A stretch of 64,000 bases of DNA. Origin: Alisma plantago-aquatica (taxonomy: Eukaryota; Streptophyta; Magnoliopsida; Alismatales; Alismataceae). Within the stretch, counting starts at the first letter, position 1, and each line of letters begins with the position of its first letter. The notes beneath the pieces were generated by a model, which ran no database searches, was not told the origin of the DNA, and was given only the letters and a program-made list of their open reading frames with translations. The position numbers and the translations under genes were made by a program. The stretch spans positions 1,334,425,804 through 1,334,489,803 of the forward strand of contig OY856410.1 of NCBI GenBank assembly GCA_963693085.1, read 5' to 3'. Shown here piece by piece: positions 36,869 to 48,952 of the stretch.

Positions 36869-38307
36869 TAGCCAATCAAATTAAAACGATTTGGAGTAGC
36901 TATCAAAACGGTTTTGCTTGGTAATTTTCTTTGTATAAGCATCTAGGATGATGTCATCATCCCCTTCCTTCGAACAACCAAGAACAGCAACCGTTCTTGA
37001 TGGAAATTGCAGCAAGAAACAAGAGTGCATCAAAATGAAGAAATCAATCAACAAAGCATAGAGAATTGATGCAATAGCAATGTTTAAGGGTTTGAGTTAT
37101 AAAACCCGCCTCCAATTGAGCTCCAAAGCTCCAAGATCACGCCATTAATGGTGGATGAAGCTCTATCAACTCCCCCTAGGCTCGTCCTCAAGCTTTTGAT
37201 TGCAAAAGTTGGCTAGGGTTGAAGAGGAGATCGAAATAAGAAGGAATCCATAATTTATTTTTTATTTCCACCATGAAATCAAGGAGATCGAAGGTCAAGG
37301 GCTTACCCACAGGTTGGGGACGTGCTCCCTGCTCCTCCCTAGCTCCTTGGTCGGTTTTGAAAGCAAGGGGAAGAAGAAAATCCGAAAAAGGCCTTGGTTT
37401 GGGCTTGGAAATGGCACTTTTATAAGGAAATTGATGAGAGAGAAAATGCCTTATTAAAATGCATTTAATTCCAAAAATAGTACCACCTCTTCCTCCTTGG
37501 TTTGCTTGCATACAAAGGCAACTCAAAGCCACCGAACTCCCTTCCATTATCCATGGATTAAGGGAAAAGAAAATAAGCACCTTAATCCATTATAATATTA
37601 ATATATCTTTTTGAGTGGAAATTCTTTTCCTTATAATAAGGTGAGTGGAATTTCACCTACTTAAGATATTTTCGTTCCTTATCTTGTCAAAGTAACGTCC
37701 ATCCTTATTCAAAATCAACCAATAACATTTTGGTTGAAGGCCCTCTAATTAATACATTTATTTTTGCCCTAAATTGGATTAGGGTTTCACTTAGGATTAA
37801 ATCTTGATTATTTTAATATCAAGATTCTCTCTCCTCCAACTTAATTCCAATGAGATGCCCCTCTAATTTTCTTTGCTCTACATGATGCCAAGAAACATTA
37901 GGGACCTTATTGAAGTGGTAATTTGCATATTGAACCCTAGGTTTTGGGTAAATTGCACTTTACACCAAAATTGGGTTTTAATGCACAACATTGTCCAACA
38001 AGCTCTATCTTGGTGTCCAGACTTGTAGAAACCTTACCACTACATCATATTCATTCTTATGATGTCACAAAATCAGAGGAACATCTTATCATGCAACATT
38101 TGTAATTTAACCCCTCGACTTGGGTAATTTTCACTTTAGTCCAAAATAAGCAAACATTGCTTCAACATTGTCCAAACAGGACCAAAATTGAAACATAAGT
38201 TCCTCATGAGCCCTAATTACTTTTCCCAAGGTAAGATTAAGAATCTACTCAACCTTATTAGGCAAAACCTCTAGGGTTAATTCATAACCCATGTCAGGGA
38301 TGTTACA

Positions 38308-38312
38308 CAACG
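38308..38312. repeat. Target site duplication of solo LTR, right
   Basis: CAACG, partner of CAGCG at 33579-33583. Confidence 0.85.
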
Positions 38313-39097
38313 ACTCCAAACTTGTTATCAAATTGTTCAAAGATACTATGTTTCCAAGGTTTGGAGTTCCAAGAACAGTCATATCGGATGGCGGGACCCA
38401 TTTCCTGGAATGAAGTTTCAAAGCGTTACTGAAAAAATACGGAGTCCATCATAAAGTTGCCACGCCTTACCACTCACAAACTAGCGACCAGGTAGAAGTA
38501 TCCAATAGACAGTTAAAGGCAATTCTTGAAAAAACGGTGAATAAAAACCGCACTGATTGGTCCACCAAACTTCCTGATGCTCTCTGGGCATACCGAACTG
38601 CTTACAAAACACCAATTGGAACAACTCCATTCCGTTTGGTGTACGGGAAGTCATGTCATCTTCCAGTCGAGTTGGAACATAAAGCCTGGTGGGCCATCAA
38701 GCAACTAAACTTCGATCTTAAAAGTGCAGGGGAGAACAGACAGCTCCAGCTACAAGAGTTAGAAGAGCTCCGAATGACAGCATATCACAGTGCCAGAATC
38801 TATAAAGAGCAAAGAAAAATGTGGCACGATGGACATCTTAAGAGAAAATATATCTCCGTTGGCGACAAAGTGCTCCTATTCAACTCCAAGCTCAAATTAT
38901 TCCCCGGAAAACTTAGAACAAAATGGTCCGGACCCTTCACTATAAAACATATCTACCCAATTGGAGCCGCCATTATTATCGACAACAACGGAGGAGAACG
39001 GATGGTCAACGGGCACCGTTTAAAAAGATATTACACTCAGGAAGACAAAATGCATCGACAAACCATCGACATCAGAGATGCTACGCCAACAACATAA
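38313..39097 (+). pseudogene. Athila-like integrase, second part
   Basis: Continues the frame of 28636-33583 (combined 1911 codons with one target copy). It carries the second catalytic Asp (VISDGGTHF, about 38380) and the catalytic Glu in QVEVSNR (about 38490). The conserved [21 protein letters not shown] then follows, and a C-terminal domain ([26 protein letters not shown]). A TGA at 38411, explicable as CGA to TGA, breaks it. The terminal TAA is at 39095. No chromodomain is present, as expected for Athila. Confidence 0.93.
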
Positions 39098-40289
39098 CAA
39101 CCTTACAGCTTCGTCGAGCCCGCGACGTTAAACCAAGGCGCTACTTGGGAGGCAACCCATGACTCCACGAATTAGTTTAGCTGATGCCCTTATCCTAATT
39201 ACCTCTCACTCTATCACTTTGACACTCTGAGGACAGAGTGAGTGATAAGTTAGGGGGGGTACATTAGACAAGGGCAAGGTATCCTCTTTTTCTAAAAACC
39301 CTCTTTCTTTCTTCCCTTTTTGGATAAAGTCACATCAACTAACTCTAGAATCATGTTAATCCCTACAAGTAAATAGCACTTAGACATCGAATGGCGATTT
39401 ATCATTTTCCATCCACTATTAATTCCATGTCTTTGCTTGGATTCTTTATCTAACTCTCCACAGGTCAAAATCAAGGCAGATATAAGCCAAGATCTCGAGG
39501 ATGAGAGGGAAATCAGGCAACTTACAAATCAAGAAAGTTCTGCAAGAGGACCACAAACCAAATAAGTGCACATTGAAAAACTCTAAGAACACCTTTCCTC
39601 TCTTCAAAATAAAAGAGGCTTGACCGCCCAAAATAAATCCTCAAAAAATCCCAAAACCCAAGCCTGTGAGTTATTGAATAAAAGCCAGAGAGACGAATAA
39701 AATTATGAGAGTTGTGCCACGCATAAGGATCTATATAAAGAACTGACGAAGGTCTCACCCGGCCTGCACATTCCGCTTCCCTCACAAAGGCAGATGTGTC
39801 GTGCCCGGTAGTGAAACCCTAAAGTTTCTAAGTATATGAAAGGCTCATAAAGGGCTCGCCCGACCGGTACATTCAGCTGCCCTCATAAAGGCAGATGTGT
39901 CATGCCCGGTAGTGAGATTCTAAAAAGCATAGACAGCCCCTCCCCCACTTGAAGGGGGAGCTACACTTCAAAGCCTTTAGCCAAACCTCATACCCTCTCT
40001 AGCTTCCAGTAGGTTTTTCAGAGAGGTATAAAGCTGATTAGAGTCAACAACATGCACAAAATAAAGGTGGTCCCAATGCAAACTTTGAGATACGGAAAGA
40101 AACCTGAGATCCAAGCAACCCTCGAAATCCGAAAGAGTCAAGGCATGCAATAAGACTTGATATGACCCCAGGGGAACTCAGGTCAAGAATTGAAGCAAGA
40201 GTATGGAAATCCTAAATAAGATCGCCTCGCCATTACATGTCTCAGCTCTATCTAACTTGAGGACAAGCTAGACTCTAAGTTAGGGGGGG
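39098..40289 (+). other. Athila-like 3' region without env; two identical polypurine tracts
   Basis: No ORF with recognisable sequence. CTACTTGGGAGGCAACCCA near 39141 is the motif commonly found just after Athila pol. AAGTTAGGGGGGG occurs twice, at 39247-39259 and at 40277-40289; the second abuts the right LTR and is the functional polypurine tract. An imperfect tandem duplication of about 92 bp lies at 39751-39926 (shared AAAGGCAGATGTGTC and GCCCGGTAGTGA). Confidence 0.8.
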
Positions 40290-42398
40290 TGATAACCTCC
40301 TATTTTAGTCGATTATCTTAGTCTTTTTCTTTAGTTTTCCATACTCTTTTTACGTTTAAACTACACATAATCCCAATTTTACCCTCTTTTTGTAAATACA
40401 CCACCAGGCTAACCTTTTCCTTTTATATATGCAGAAAAAGCACAAAAAAATCATAAAAGAATAACTCAGCCCCAAGACCGAGTGGATTCAAACGGTCCCA
40501 AAACCGCATGAAGCCAACCGGTCCCGAGACCGCATGGAGTCAAACGGTCCCAAGACCGCATGAAGCCAACCGGTCCCGAGACCGCATGGAGTCAAACGGT
40601 CCCAAGACCGCATGAAGCCAACCGGTCCCGAGACCGCATGGAGTTCAAACGGTCTCAAGACCGCATGAAGCCAACCGGTCCCGAGACCGCATGGAGTTCA
40701 AACGGTCCCAAGACCGCATGAAGCCAACCGGTCCCGAGACCGCATGGAGTTCAAACGGTCTCAAGACTGCATGAAGCCAACTGGTCCCGAGACCGCATGA
40801 AGTTCAAACGGTCTCAAGACCGCATGAAGCCAACCGGTCCCGAGACCGCATGGAGTCAAATGGTCCCAAGACCGCATGAATCCAACCGGTCCCGAGACCG
40901 CATGGAGTCAAACGGTCCCAAGACCACATGAAGCCAACCGGTCCCGAGACCGCATAGAGTTCAAACGGTCTCAAGACCGCATGAAGCCAAACAATCCTGA
41001 GACCGCATGGAGTTCATACGGTCTCAAGACCGTTTGAAGCCAAACGGTCTCACGGTCCAAACGATCTTGAGGCCCCAAACGGTCTTGAGGCCCCAAACGG
41101 TCTTGAGGTCCAAACGGTCTCCAAACCGTTTGGACTTCACTCAAGGCCTATAAATAAGACCCCAAGGGTCCTCCGGGGGGGACATCCCAGACGTCCAAAG
41201 GCTGCCCCAATCGTTCCAGAGCTCCTGCCACTTCCATCCTCCGCCCTGGGACTGTCGGTCTGAGGTCCATACTCCATCTTGAAGCTTCTTTCTCCTTCTT
41301 CGTCAAGAAGGTGGTAAGGGGAGACCTCCTCATCGTGCAACCTACAAAGACTGGTGGATCATTGCTCTCTCTCTCCAAGGGGTTGACCTTCTTCCATCCT
41401 TTATGGGGATGATGCTCTCTCTCTCTCTTCTCGCCTCCTTCTTGGCCTTAGTCATGAGGGAGTAGTCTTCTTCACTAGGGTGCGGGGAGTAGCCCCACTA
41501 CCCATACTTTCATATCATGTAAAATGTAATCCTTAGGTTGTAATGTAGAGTTCTTATCTTTGTCGGTTCAACATCAAACGATTAATGAATACTTGTTGCT
41601 TGATCTCCAACTTGTGTTATCTTTTATCTTTTAGTATAAATTGTCTACGTTTGTACTATTAGATTCGAGACTCGTTTGCATGTTGGTTCTTGATGCATGT
41701 ATCCACCATGTATCTGTTTCAGTATCTAGAGGTGTATCTCAAGAAGTGCAGTAAACTCACTATCATCCATTGCACTTTCATACTATGAAATGGAATCAGT
41801 TGACGTATGGAAGTGCAACCTTGGTAAGTCGAGGAACACACTTTGCGAGGGGAATGATGTAAAGTAATGTGACCATTTGATCGGGAATGGCTGGCGTTGC
41901 AACATTCCCGTGCTTCTCGTAGCTAGGTTATCCGAAAGGAGACTAGGTCTACAAGGATACTAACTGACCGAACTCTTTTTGTTGGTTAAGTTTTGCTTTG
42001 CATGTGTTGATCAATGTGTAGTGGCGGTGAAAAACCGATCACACCCTAGTGATCTTTATCATAGTTTAACTCTTAGATTTACTTGCTTTGTTTACTTTCC
42101 ATGTTCTTAGTTTAAAACCATCAAAATCCAACTTTTGATATAAGTGCCAACTAGTAAGTAGCTAAGTGAAGTTCTATACATTTTTCATCTTGTTGCTTGC
42201 AACAAGACCGTTGTCTTTTGGGTTCGATCCTAAATCTGTACTATGATAAGGCTTCCATACTCTTATGGGGTTGGAGTGTTTATCTAAGAACCAGTTCTAG
42301 GTAAACCTAGAGAGAACATCAACTCCCTAGGGTTTTTGGTGCATCTTTGGGACTCCCATTGGAAGAGTGATCTTTTAGTATAAGTCCAAGCTCCATCA
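40290..42398 (+). repeat. Second LTR of Athila-like element
   Basis: 2109 bp, TGATAACCTCC to CTCCATCA. Minisatellite at 40490-41131, TATAAATA at 41149-41156, and a run of 7 G at 41175-41181. Confidence 0.94.
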
Positions 42399-42552
42399 AA
42401 AAATGGCGCCGTTTCCGGGGACAACGGAACGTTGTTATTTCACTTAGTACCTTTCTAATTGGTTAGGTTTTTACACTTTATTTTTGAATCATAACTCTAT
42501 ATCTTCTTGAAACTTTCATATTTTCACTATTATCTAAAGGAGTTCTCTTTTC
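42399..42552 (+). repeat. Orphan Athila primer-binding site and leader after the second LTR
   Basis: Matches 28460-28613: TGGCGCCGTTTCCGGGGA at 42404 (one change from the intact site) and about 130 bases of leader. It stops abruptly and joins array interior. The bases TTTC at 42549-42552 fit both parents, a 4-bp microhomology. It shows that a second interior once followed this LTR. Confidence 0.88.
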
Positions 42553-44060
42553 ATGATTTCAAGACAACATTTTTATGTATATTATGATTTCATACTAGGT
42601 CTAGCTTATGAGAGTGGCTATTGCACATTTATGAAAATTTGAACTTAAGCGAGATTTGTTTCATGTATCGAGCATCATTCGAAGAACAACATTATCATCA
42701 ACATCGACATTTTGTAACTTTCTCACTTGTATCAAGAAAGATATCCACATGCTCAAGCCACTCAAGCTAAGACATATATATGTCCAACTAGACATGCTAA
42801 CCACAACCATCTACCCATAACAAAATTTTCTACCCATCTTTCAAGAAACAAGGATAGCCACTAGATTCCTTTATATATAACTACTGACCTGAGTATGAGG
42901 CTCATCATGGATATCACACATCATGTACATCATCTTAGGGTCTTGGGACATCTCCCTCACCTATATAGCAAGCGTCAAATTTTCAATTTCCTCTTTCTCT
43001 AGGGTTAGATATTTTCATAGGAAATCTAGGGTTTGACATTTTCAAGGAAACCACACACTAGGTCACTCAACTCATATACTTAGAAGTATTCTACCTAGGG
43101 ACTTGTCATCAAGTATTTCATCATTCCAATTTTTCAACATTTCAAATATTTTGGAGTTTAGGTCTCTAACCTTCTCTTGAGGTGGGTCGACTCATATCAA
43201 TAGGTCACCCTATTCATATGTCCCATGCTATAGGTCCTCCTTTGTAAAGAGATTGAGGCCCATGTTGGTCTCAAACTATATGTCACATATCGTATCTGAA
43301 CACACATAAGACTAGGTACAAGAAAACATGCCAACCCACTAGCTATGTTTAGCATTTCAACCCACTCATATGTATTAACAAGGTTCTAGGTCTAGGTAGG
43401 GCTGCATGGTCAAACTCAGTTCATATCATCAAACTACTTGGCCCTCTCAAGGACAAACTTGAGTCTTATCAACATCAACATCATCAAAAATATCATCATC
43501 ATCATCTTAGGTTATCTAGGTTACTCACTGGCCTAACCTATATCATGGCTCTAGACAACTCTAGAGACTATCACTATCATCTAAACTCTCTCATCTAGAC
43601 TTGATGTTACATCTCTTTCTCCTAGGTTGCATGGAAACTCACTACCTTTCTGCGTGTGGTAACATTTTTCATATGTACATATAATAATACTTGAAATATG
43701 TTTTCTCCAACATTTAAACAGGTGATGAAAACCACCATACTCCATCCGAATAAAACCAAAACCAAAATGAGTTACCACACTCATTAGGCAGTCTAGTATC
43801 ATGACACCTAGAGAACTAGAAAAAACATGGTGCACACTTGTGTAGACATCCTAAGCACATGTCATGAATCATGTCAAGGGAGGTAATTTACACAAGTCTA
43901 CACCTAGTTCTAGAACATCTAGGTTCTAACCTAGAGGCTAAGTCAACCTAATCCACAAGGATATTTCATTAAGTTTCTAGGGTTGATATGTAAGGTGAGT
44001 TAGTTTGTGTTCCACGTGGGCAATGTTTGGTGTAGTTATTGTTCATGGTCTGATACCATC
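42549..44060 (-). mobile_element. Partial internal region of the derivative (duplicate of 24454-25968)
   Basis: Near-identical to 24454-25968 and truncated at the microhomology junction. It ends with the reverse-complemented primer-binding site (GGTCTGATACCA, about 44048). An 84-residue minus-strand frame (43581-43835) has intact relatives at 50598-50852 and 55453-55707 but no recognisable domain. Confidence 0.85.
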
Positions 44061-44454
44061 TATCACAGAACTGGAATCCTAGTCCCATGAACCAAACAGA
44101 TATCAAAGGCGACATGGGGAAGCGTAAAGCTTAGTACACATGAACCGATAATAAGATAAAGACACCAACATAATCTCAACAATCAACAAGATATATTAAG
44201 CAAAATTATTATATTACACGATTTGAATTACATGTTCAAGAGTCACTTTGTATAAGTCTACTCATGTATACTATATCTAGATCTTACAATAAGTACACCT
44301 AACATAGCTCACCAAGCCCATCATCTTTCTAGCCATCTCTGAACCTAAAAATAGCATACGAGAAAAGGGTCAACACACGAGGTGCTGAGTATGGGGTAGA
44401 AAGATACATATATGTATAAACTTTGCATAATTTGAAAAGATTTCAAGATGAAAC
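44061..44454 (-). repeat. LTR copy c, first part
   Basis: Matches 25969-26362 almost exactly. It is interrupted at GATGAAAC by the Athila solo LTR. GAAAC at 44450-44454 is the left target copy. Confidence 0.87.
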
Positions 44455-46592
44455 TGATAACCTCCTATTTTAGTCGATTATCTTAGTCTTTTTCTTTAGT
44501 TTTCCATACTCTTTTTACGTTTAAACTACAATAAACCCAATTTTACCCTCTTTTTGTAAATACACCATCAGGCTAACCTTTTCCTTTTATATATGCAGAA
44601 AAAGCACAAAAAAATCATAAAAGAATAACTCAGCCCCAAGACCGAGTGGATTCAAACGGTCCCAAAACCGCATGAAGCCAACCGGTCCCGAGACCGCATG
44701 GAGTCAAACTGTCCCAAGACCGCATGAAGCCAACCGGTCCCGAGACCGCATGGAGTCAAACGGTCCCAAGACCGCATGAAACCAACCGGTCCCGAGACCG
44801 CATGGAGTTCAAACGGTCTCAAGACCGCATGAAGCCAACCGGTCCCGAGACCGCATGGAGTTCAAATGGTCCCAAGACCGCATGAAGCCAACCGGTCCCG
44901 AGACCGCATGGAGTTCAAACGGTCTCAAGACCGCATGGAGTTCAAACGGTCTCAAGACCGCATGAAGCCAACCGGTCCCGAGACCGCATGGAGGTCAAAC
45001 GGTCTCAAGACCGCATGAAGCCAACCGGTCCCGAGACTGCACAGAGTCAAACGGTCCCAAGACCGCATGAAGCCAACCGGTCCCGAGACCGCATGGAGTC
45101 AAACGGTCCCAAGACCGCATGAAGCCAACCGGTCCCGAGACCGCATAGAGTTCAAACGGTCTCAAGACCGCATGAAGCCAAACGGTCCCAAGACCGCATG
45201 GAGTTCATACGGTCTCAAGACCGTTTGAATCCAAACGGTCTCACGGTCCAAACGGTCTTGAGGCACCAAACGGTCTTGAGGCCCCAAACGGTCTTGAGGT
45301 CCAAACGGTCTCCAAACCGTTTGGACTTCACTCAAGGCCTATAAATAAGACCCCAAGGGTCCTCCGGGGGGGGACATCTCAGACGTCCAAAGGCTGCCCC
45401 AATCGTTCCAGAGCTCCTGCCACTTCCATCCTCCGCCCTGGGGCTGTCGGTCTGAGGTCCATACTCCATCCTGAAGCTGCTTTCTCCTTCTTCGTCAAGA
45501 AGGTGGGAAGGGGAGACCTCCTCATCGTACAACCTACGAAGACTGGTGGATCGTTGCTCTCTCTCTCTCCAAGGGGTTGACCTTCTTCCATCCTTTGTGG
45601 GGATGATGCTCTCTCTCTCTCTTCTCGCCTCCTTCTTGGCCTTAGTCATGAGGGAGTAGTCTTCTTCACTAGGGTGCGGGGAGTAGCCCCGCTACCCATA
45701 CTTTCATATCATGTAAAATGTAATCCTTAGGTTGTAATGTAGAGTTCTTATCTTTGTCGGTTCAACATCAAACGATTAATGAATACTTGTTGCTTGATCT
45801 CCAACTTGTGTTATCTTTTATCTTTTAGTATAAATTGTCTACGTTTGTACTATTAGATTCGAGACTCGTTTGCATGTTGGTTCTTGATGCATGTATCCAC
45901 CATGTATCTGTTTCGGTATCTAGAGGTGTATCTCAAGAAGTGGAGTAAACTCACTATCATCCGTTGCACTTTCATACTATGAAATGGAATCAGTTGACGT
46001 ATGGAAGTGCAACCTTGGTAAGTCGAGGAACACACTTTGCGAGGGGAATGATGTAAAGTAATGTGACCATTTGATCGGGAATGGCTGGCGTTGCAACATT
46101 CCCGCGCTTCTCGTAGCTAGGTTATCTGAAAGGAGACTAGGTCTACAAGGATACTAACTGACCGAACTCTTTTTGCAGGTTAAGTTTTGCTTTGCATGTG
46201 TTGATCGATGTGTAGTGGCGGTGAAAAACCGATCACACCCTAGTGATCTTTATCATAGTTTAACTCTTAGATTTACTTGCTTTCTTTACTTTCCATGTTC
46301 TTAGTTTAAAACCATCAAAATCCAACTTTCGATATAAGTGCCAACTAGTAAGTAGCTAAGTGAAGTTCTATACGTTTTTCATCTTGTTGCTTGCAACAAG
46401 ACCGTTGTCTTTTGGGTTCGATCCTAAATCTGTACTATGATAAGGCTTACATACTCTTATGGGGTTGGAGTGTTTATCTAAGCACAAGTTCTAGGTAAAC
46501 CTAGAGAGAACATCAACTCCCTAGGGTTTTTGGTGCATCTTTGGGACTCCCATTGGAAGAGTGATCTTTTAGTGTAAGTCCAAGCTCCATCA
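44455..46592 (+). mobile_element. Athila-like solo LTR
   Basis: 2138 bp, TGATAACCTCC to CTCCATCA, flanked by GAAAC (44450-44454) and GAAAT (46593-46597), a target duplication with one C/T difference. Minisatellite at 44654-45324, TATAAATA at 45340-45347, and an 8-G run at 45366-45373. The insertion site is the same base of the array LTR as at 26363, so the two are descended from one insertion by duplication. Confidence 0.93.
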
Positions 46593-48952
46593 GAAATGAA
46601 CAATAATAAACATGTTAACTATTTAACAAAATGTGAAACCATGTTTTATGTCATTTCACTCCATTATATCAACAATATCAAGCATGTTTAAGGCCTTTGA
46701 CCATCTTCCTGTCGGAAGGGTCCATAAGGGTTACAAAATTTGCTAACCCTTTTATACAAGAGGGACCTCAAGGCCAGAGCCAAGAGCTAACCCTTTATCA
46801 ACAATATTATAATGGAGTTTTGTATAAATATGTGTTCAAGTTATAAAACCGATGAGGAAAACATCGAGTAAGACATAGAAATACTACATAGAAATATTGG
46901 GCAAGTAAACACACAAGCATACAATACATATCATTTCAAACAAGAAAGCTAGTCATATAACTAGATAAGGCCCGTACCTAATTCAGAGATTTCATAACCT
47001 AACATATCCTTCACCATCTAGCCACATGCCAAACCTGATTAACAACAAGATTACATATATGCATTAGATTCTCATCATTAACCCTAATTATATTCATTTT
47101 AGGATTTTGGCCATGTTGGGTTCAAGGTTGGTTATTAGTACAATAGATGGTCTCATATTGATTTAGGGTCCATCATAAGAGTGTGGTTCAAGTTTCATAT
47201 CATTATGACGTTCCATGATCTTTCTATAATCATAACAAGGTTTAAGGCATTTACAAGCATTATAGGGTGAAAAGACTCACAATAGAGCACCCTACATCAT
47301 GATTAATAAAGTCAAGAGGTCCAGACCTAAAGATGATTTAGATCAACAACATTAATTCATCAGAGACACAAAATGAGATTAGGTGGTTGTTCATTTGCAG
47401 TAAGATTAGCAATCTAGGACAAAGTTCATCATTAACATCCAAACTAGGCACATATGTACAAAAAGGAGTCATTTATGAGCAATAGGGGTGATTAGGGATC
47501 CCATGTTGTTCAAGTTGCACAAAATTTATTGATCTAATGAGAAAGAGGGTACAACTGTACAAAATATTCAAGATTTATCATAAAGATGCATTATATTTGT
47601 CAACATAGCAAATATCCTATTTTTTTTAGCAAAAATAAGAGAACAAAAGAAGGATTTAGAGTCTAAAACCTAGTCCACATTGTAGATCTCGTTGAGCTGA
47701 TGAATTTTCATATATTAATCACTAAATTTGACCCAAGGGTTGCAATGTTATCATATTTCAAAGAATTGATCTTGAAAAGGGGGTCTGTACCTTATTTTAG
47801 CTAGGATTTGGTATGTTCATTGATTGGGCCTTGGCCGCCCATAGATGATGGGCCTCTAGACTGGCTGCTTCAAGCCCAAGTGACGCATTCCCCCTCTGCA
47901 CTTCAATTCATTGGGACCCCTATTTGGAACAGAGTAGAAATAGAGGAGTCGTCCCCTCCCCACCATGCCGGCGAACCCCACCTGGAGCTTGACCTCAGCG
48001 CCCAATTGTCTGGGGCAATGGCGGTGGCGGCCCACGTGCAACAACTCTTAGGGATAGGAGGTAGAGAGAAGGAAATAGATTCCCTAGTGTCGATCATCTC
48101 TACCCCAGTTGTATCCATGGCGAGCAGATGAGAAGTGGTGGGTGCAACCACTATGGTCGCTGCTCGAGCTTCCAACGCTTGCGGACCCAACGTCATCTAC
48201 TATTCTTTTTTAGGTGAGGGGCAGCGGCACCCTTCCCCTTGGCTTTGATGTGGGCGACTATAGGAAGAAAAGGAGATGTTTCTTGGGAGGTGACAACATA
48301 AAAAATTGGGAGGGAGACCCTTCCAGATCATGTTGGCGGTTGGATTAAAACTAGGAAAATGAAAAAGGGCAACAAGTGAGGGTATAAAAGGGACAAGAGG
48401 TTATGGTTTTGGGGTCCTAATCACCGTCTCATGGACACCTTCCTAATCTAGAAAGTCTGAGGAGGAAGAGTCTGTGCATGTATTTTCCTTTCCAAACCGA
48501 AATGGAAAGGAGTTGGAGACAACTAGGATGTGGGGCCATGCACTGGCTTGGCCCGTGGATGGGTAGGCCCAATAGTTTAAGTCCAATATGAAAGAGACAT
48601 AAAAAATAAGGCAACTTCAATCTAGCATAACTAGCACATCAAAGGTCCATTTGGGGTGATTTTTCCATTGTTGGATCTGAAATCGAGCCCCTTACAACAT
48701 GGTACATGTTACAAAGCCAAAAGATTATGGTGATGAGCTTCAAAATATCTAGCAAAGATGGTGATATGAAAAATAATGGTATTTAGTTCAAAAGTACAAA
48801 TTGATGCCACATTTAGCAAAATTGAATATTGATGTGACTAATATGGAGTCTCCCAACCATCAAAACATGAAATTGAAATTGAATTGAGTAAGAGGTCAAA
48901 TGATGAGAGAGAAAGGGTACAAGTTAGGAGAGAGAAAATCTAGGTTGTCACA
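46593..48952 (-). repeat. LTR copy c, second part
   Basis: Resumes with the target copy GAAAT and continues to TTGTCACA at 48952, followed by the minus-strand polypurine tract. With 44061-44454 it makes about 2.75 kb. It holds the GC-richer segment at about 47808-48250. Confidence 0.88.

Larger units (their letters stand above)
33584..38307 (-). mobile_element. 4.7-kb solo LTR of a Tekay-type element, minus strand, inside integrase
   Basis: Read on the minus strand it starts TGTAACATCCCTGACATGG and ends GTCGTGACA. It has no second LTR copy, interior or coding motif, so it is a solo LTR left by LTR-LTR recombination. The two flanking target copies are CAGCG and CAACG. Removing 4724 bp plus one target copy joins the integrase halves in frame. 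It contains several internal tandem arrays, listed separately. Minus-strand frame 37188-37580 (130 aa) has no recognisable domain. The lineage is inferred from terminal sequence and length only. Confidence 0.85.
26363..42398 (+). mobile_element. Athila-like Ty3/gypsy element, split by a solo LTR
   Basis: Two LTRs (26363-28459 and 40290-42398), a tRNA-Asp type primer-binding site, one gag-pol frame, and a polypurine tract. Removing the 4.7-kb solo LTR and one target copy leaves about 11.3 kb, a usual Athila size. Gag and protease sequence (RPPIINIPNFEI; DLGASISIMP) and the Asp primer site support the Athila lineage. There is no env-like ORF between pol and the right LTR. The left flank has GAAAC, but the right LTR is followed by primer-binding-site and leader sequence rather than a target duplication, which points to later recombination. 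Confidence 0.92.

Noticed and set aside
37188..37580. 130-aa minus-strand frame as a possible gene
   Set aside because: Inside the solo LTR, sense to it, no recognisable domain and no other copy to test; treated as chance.
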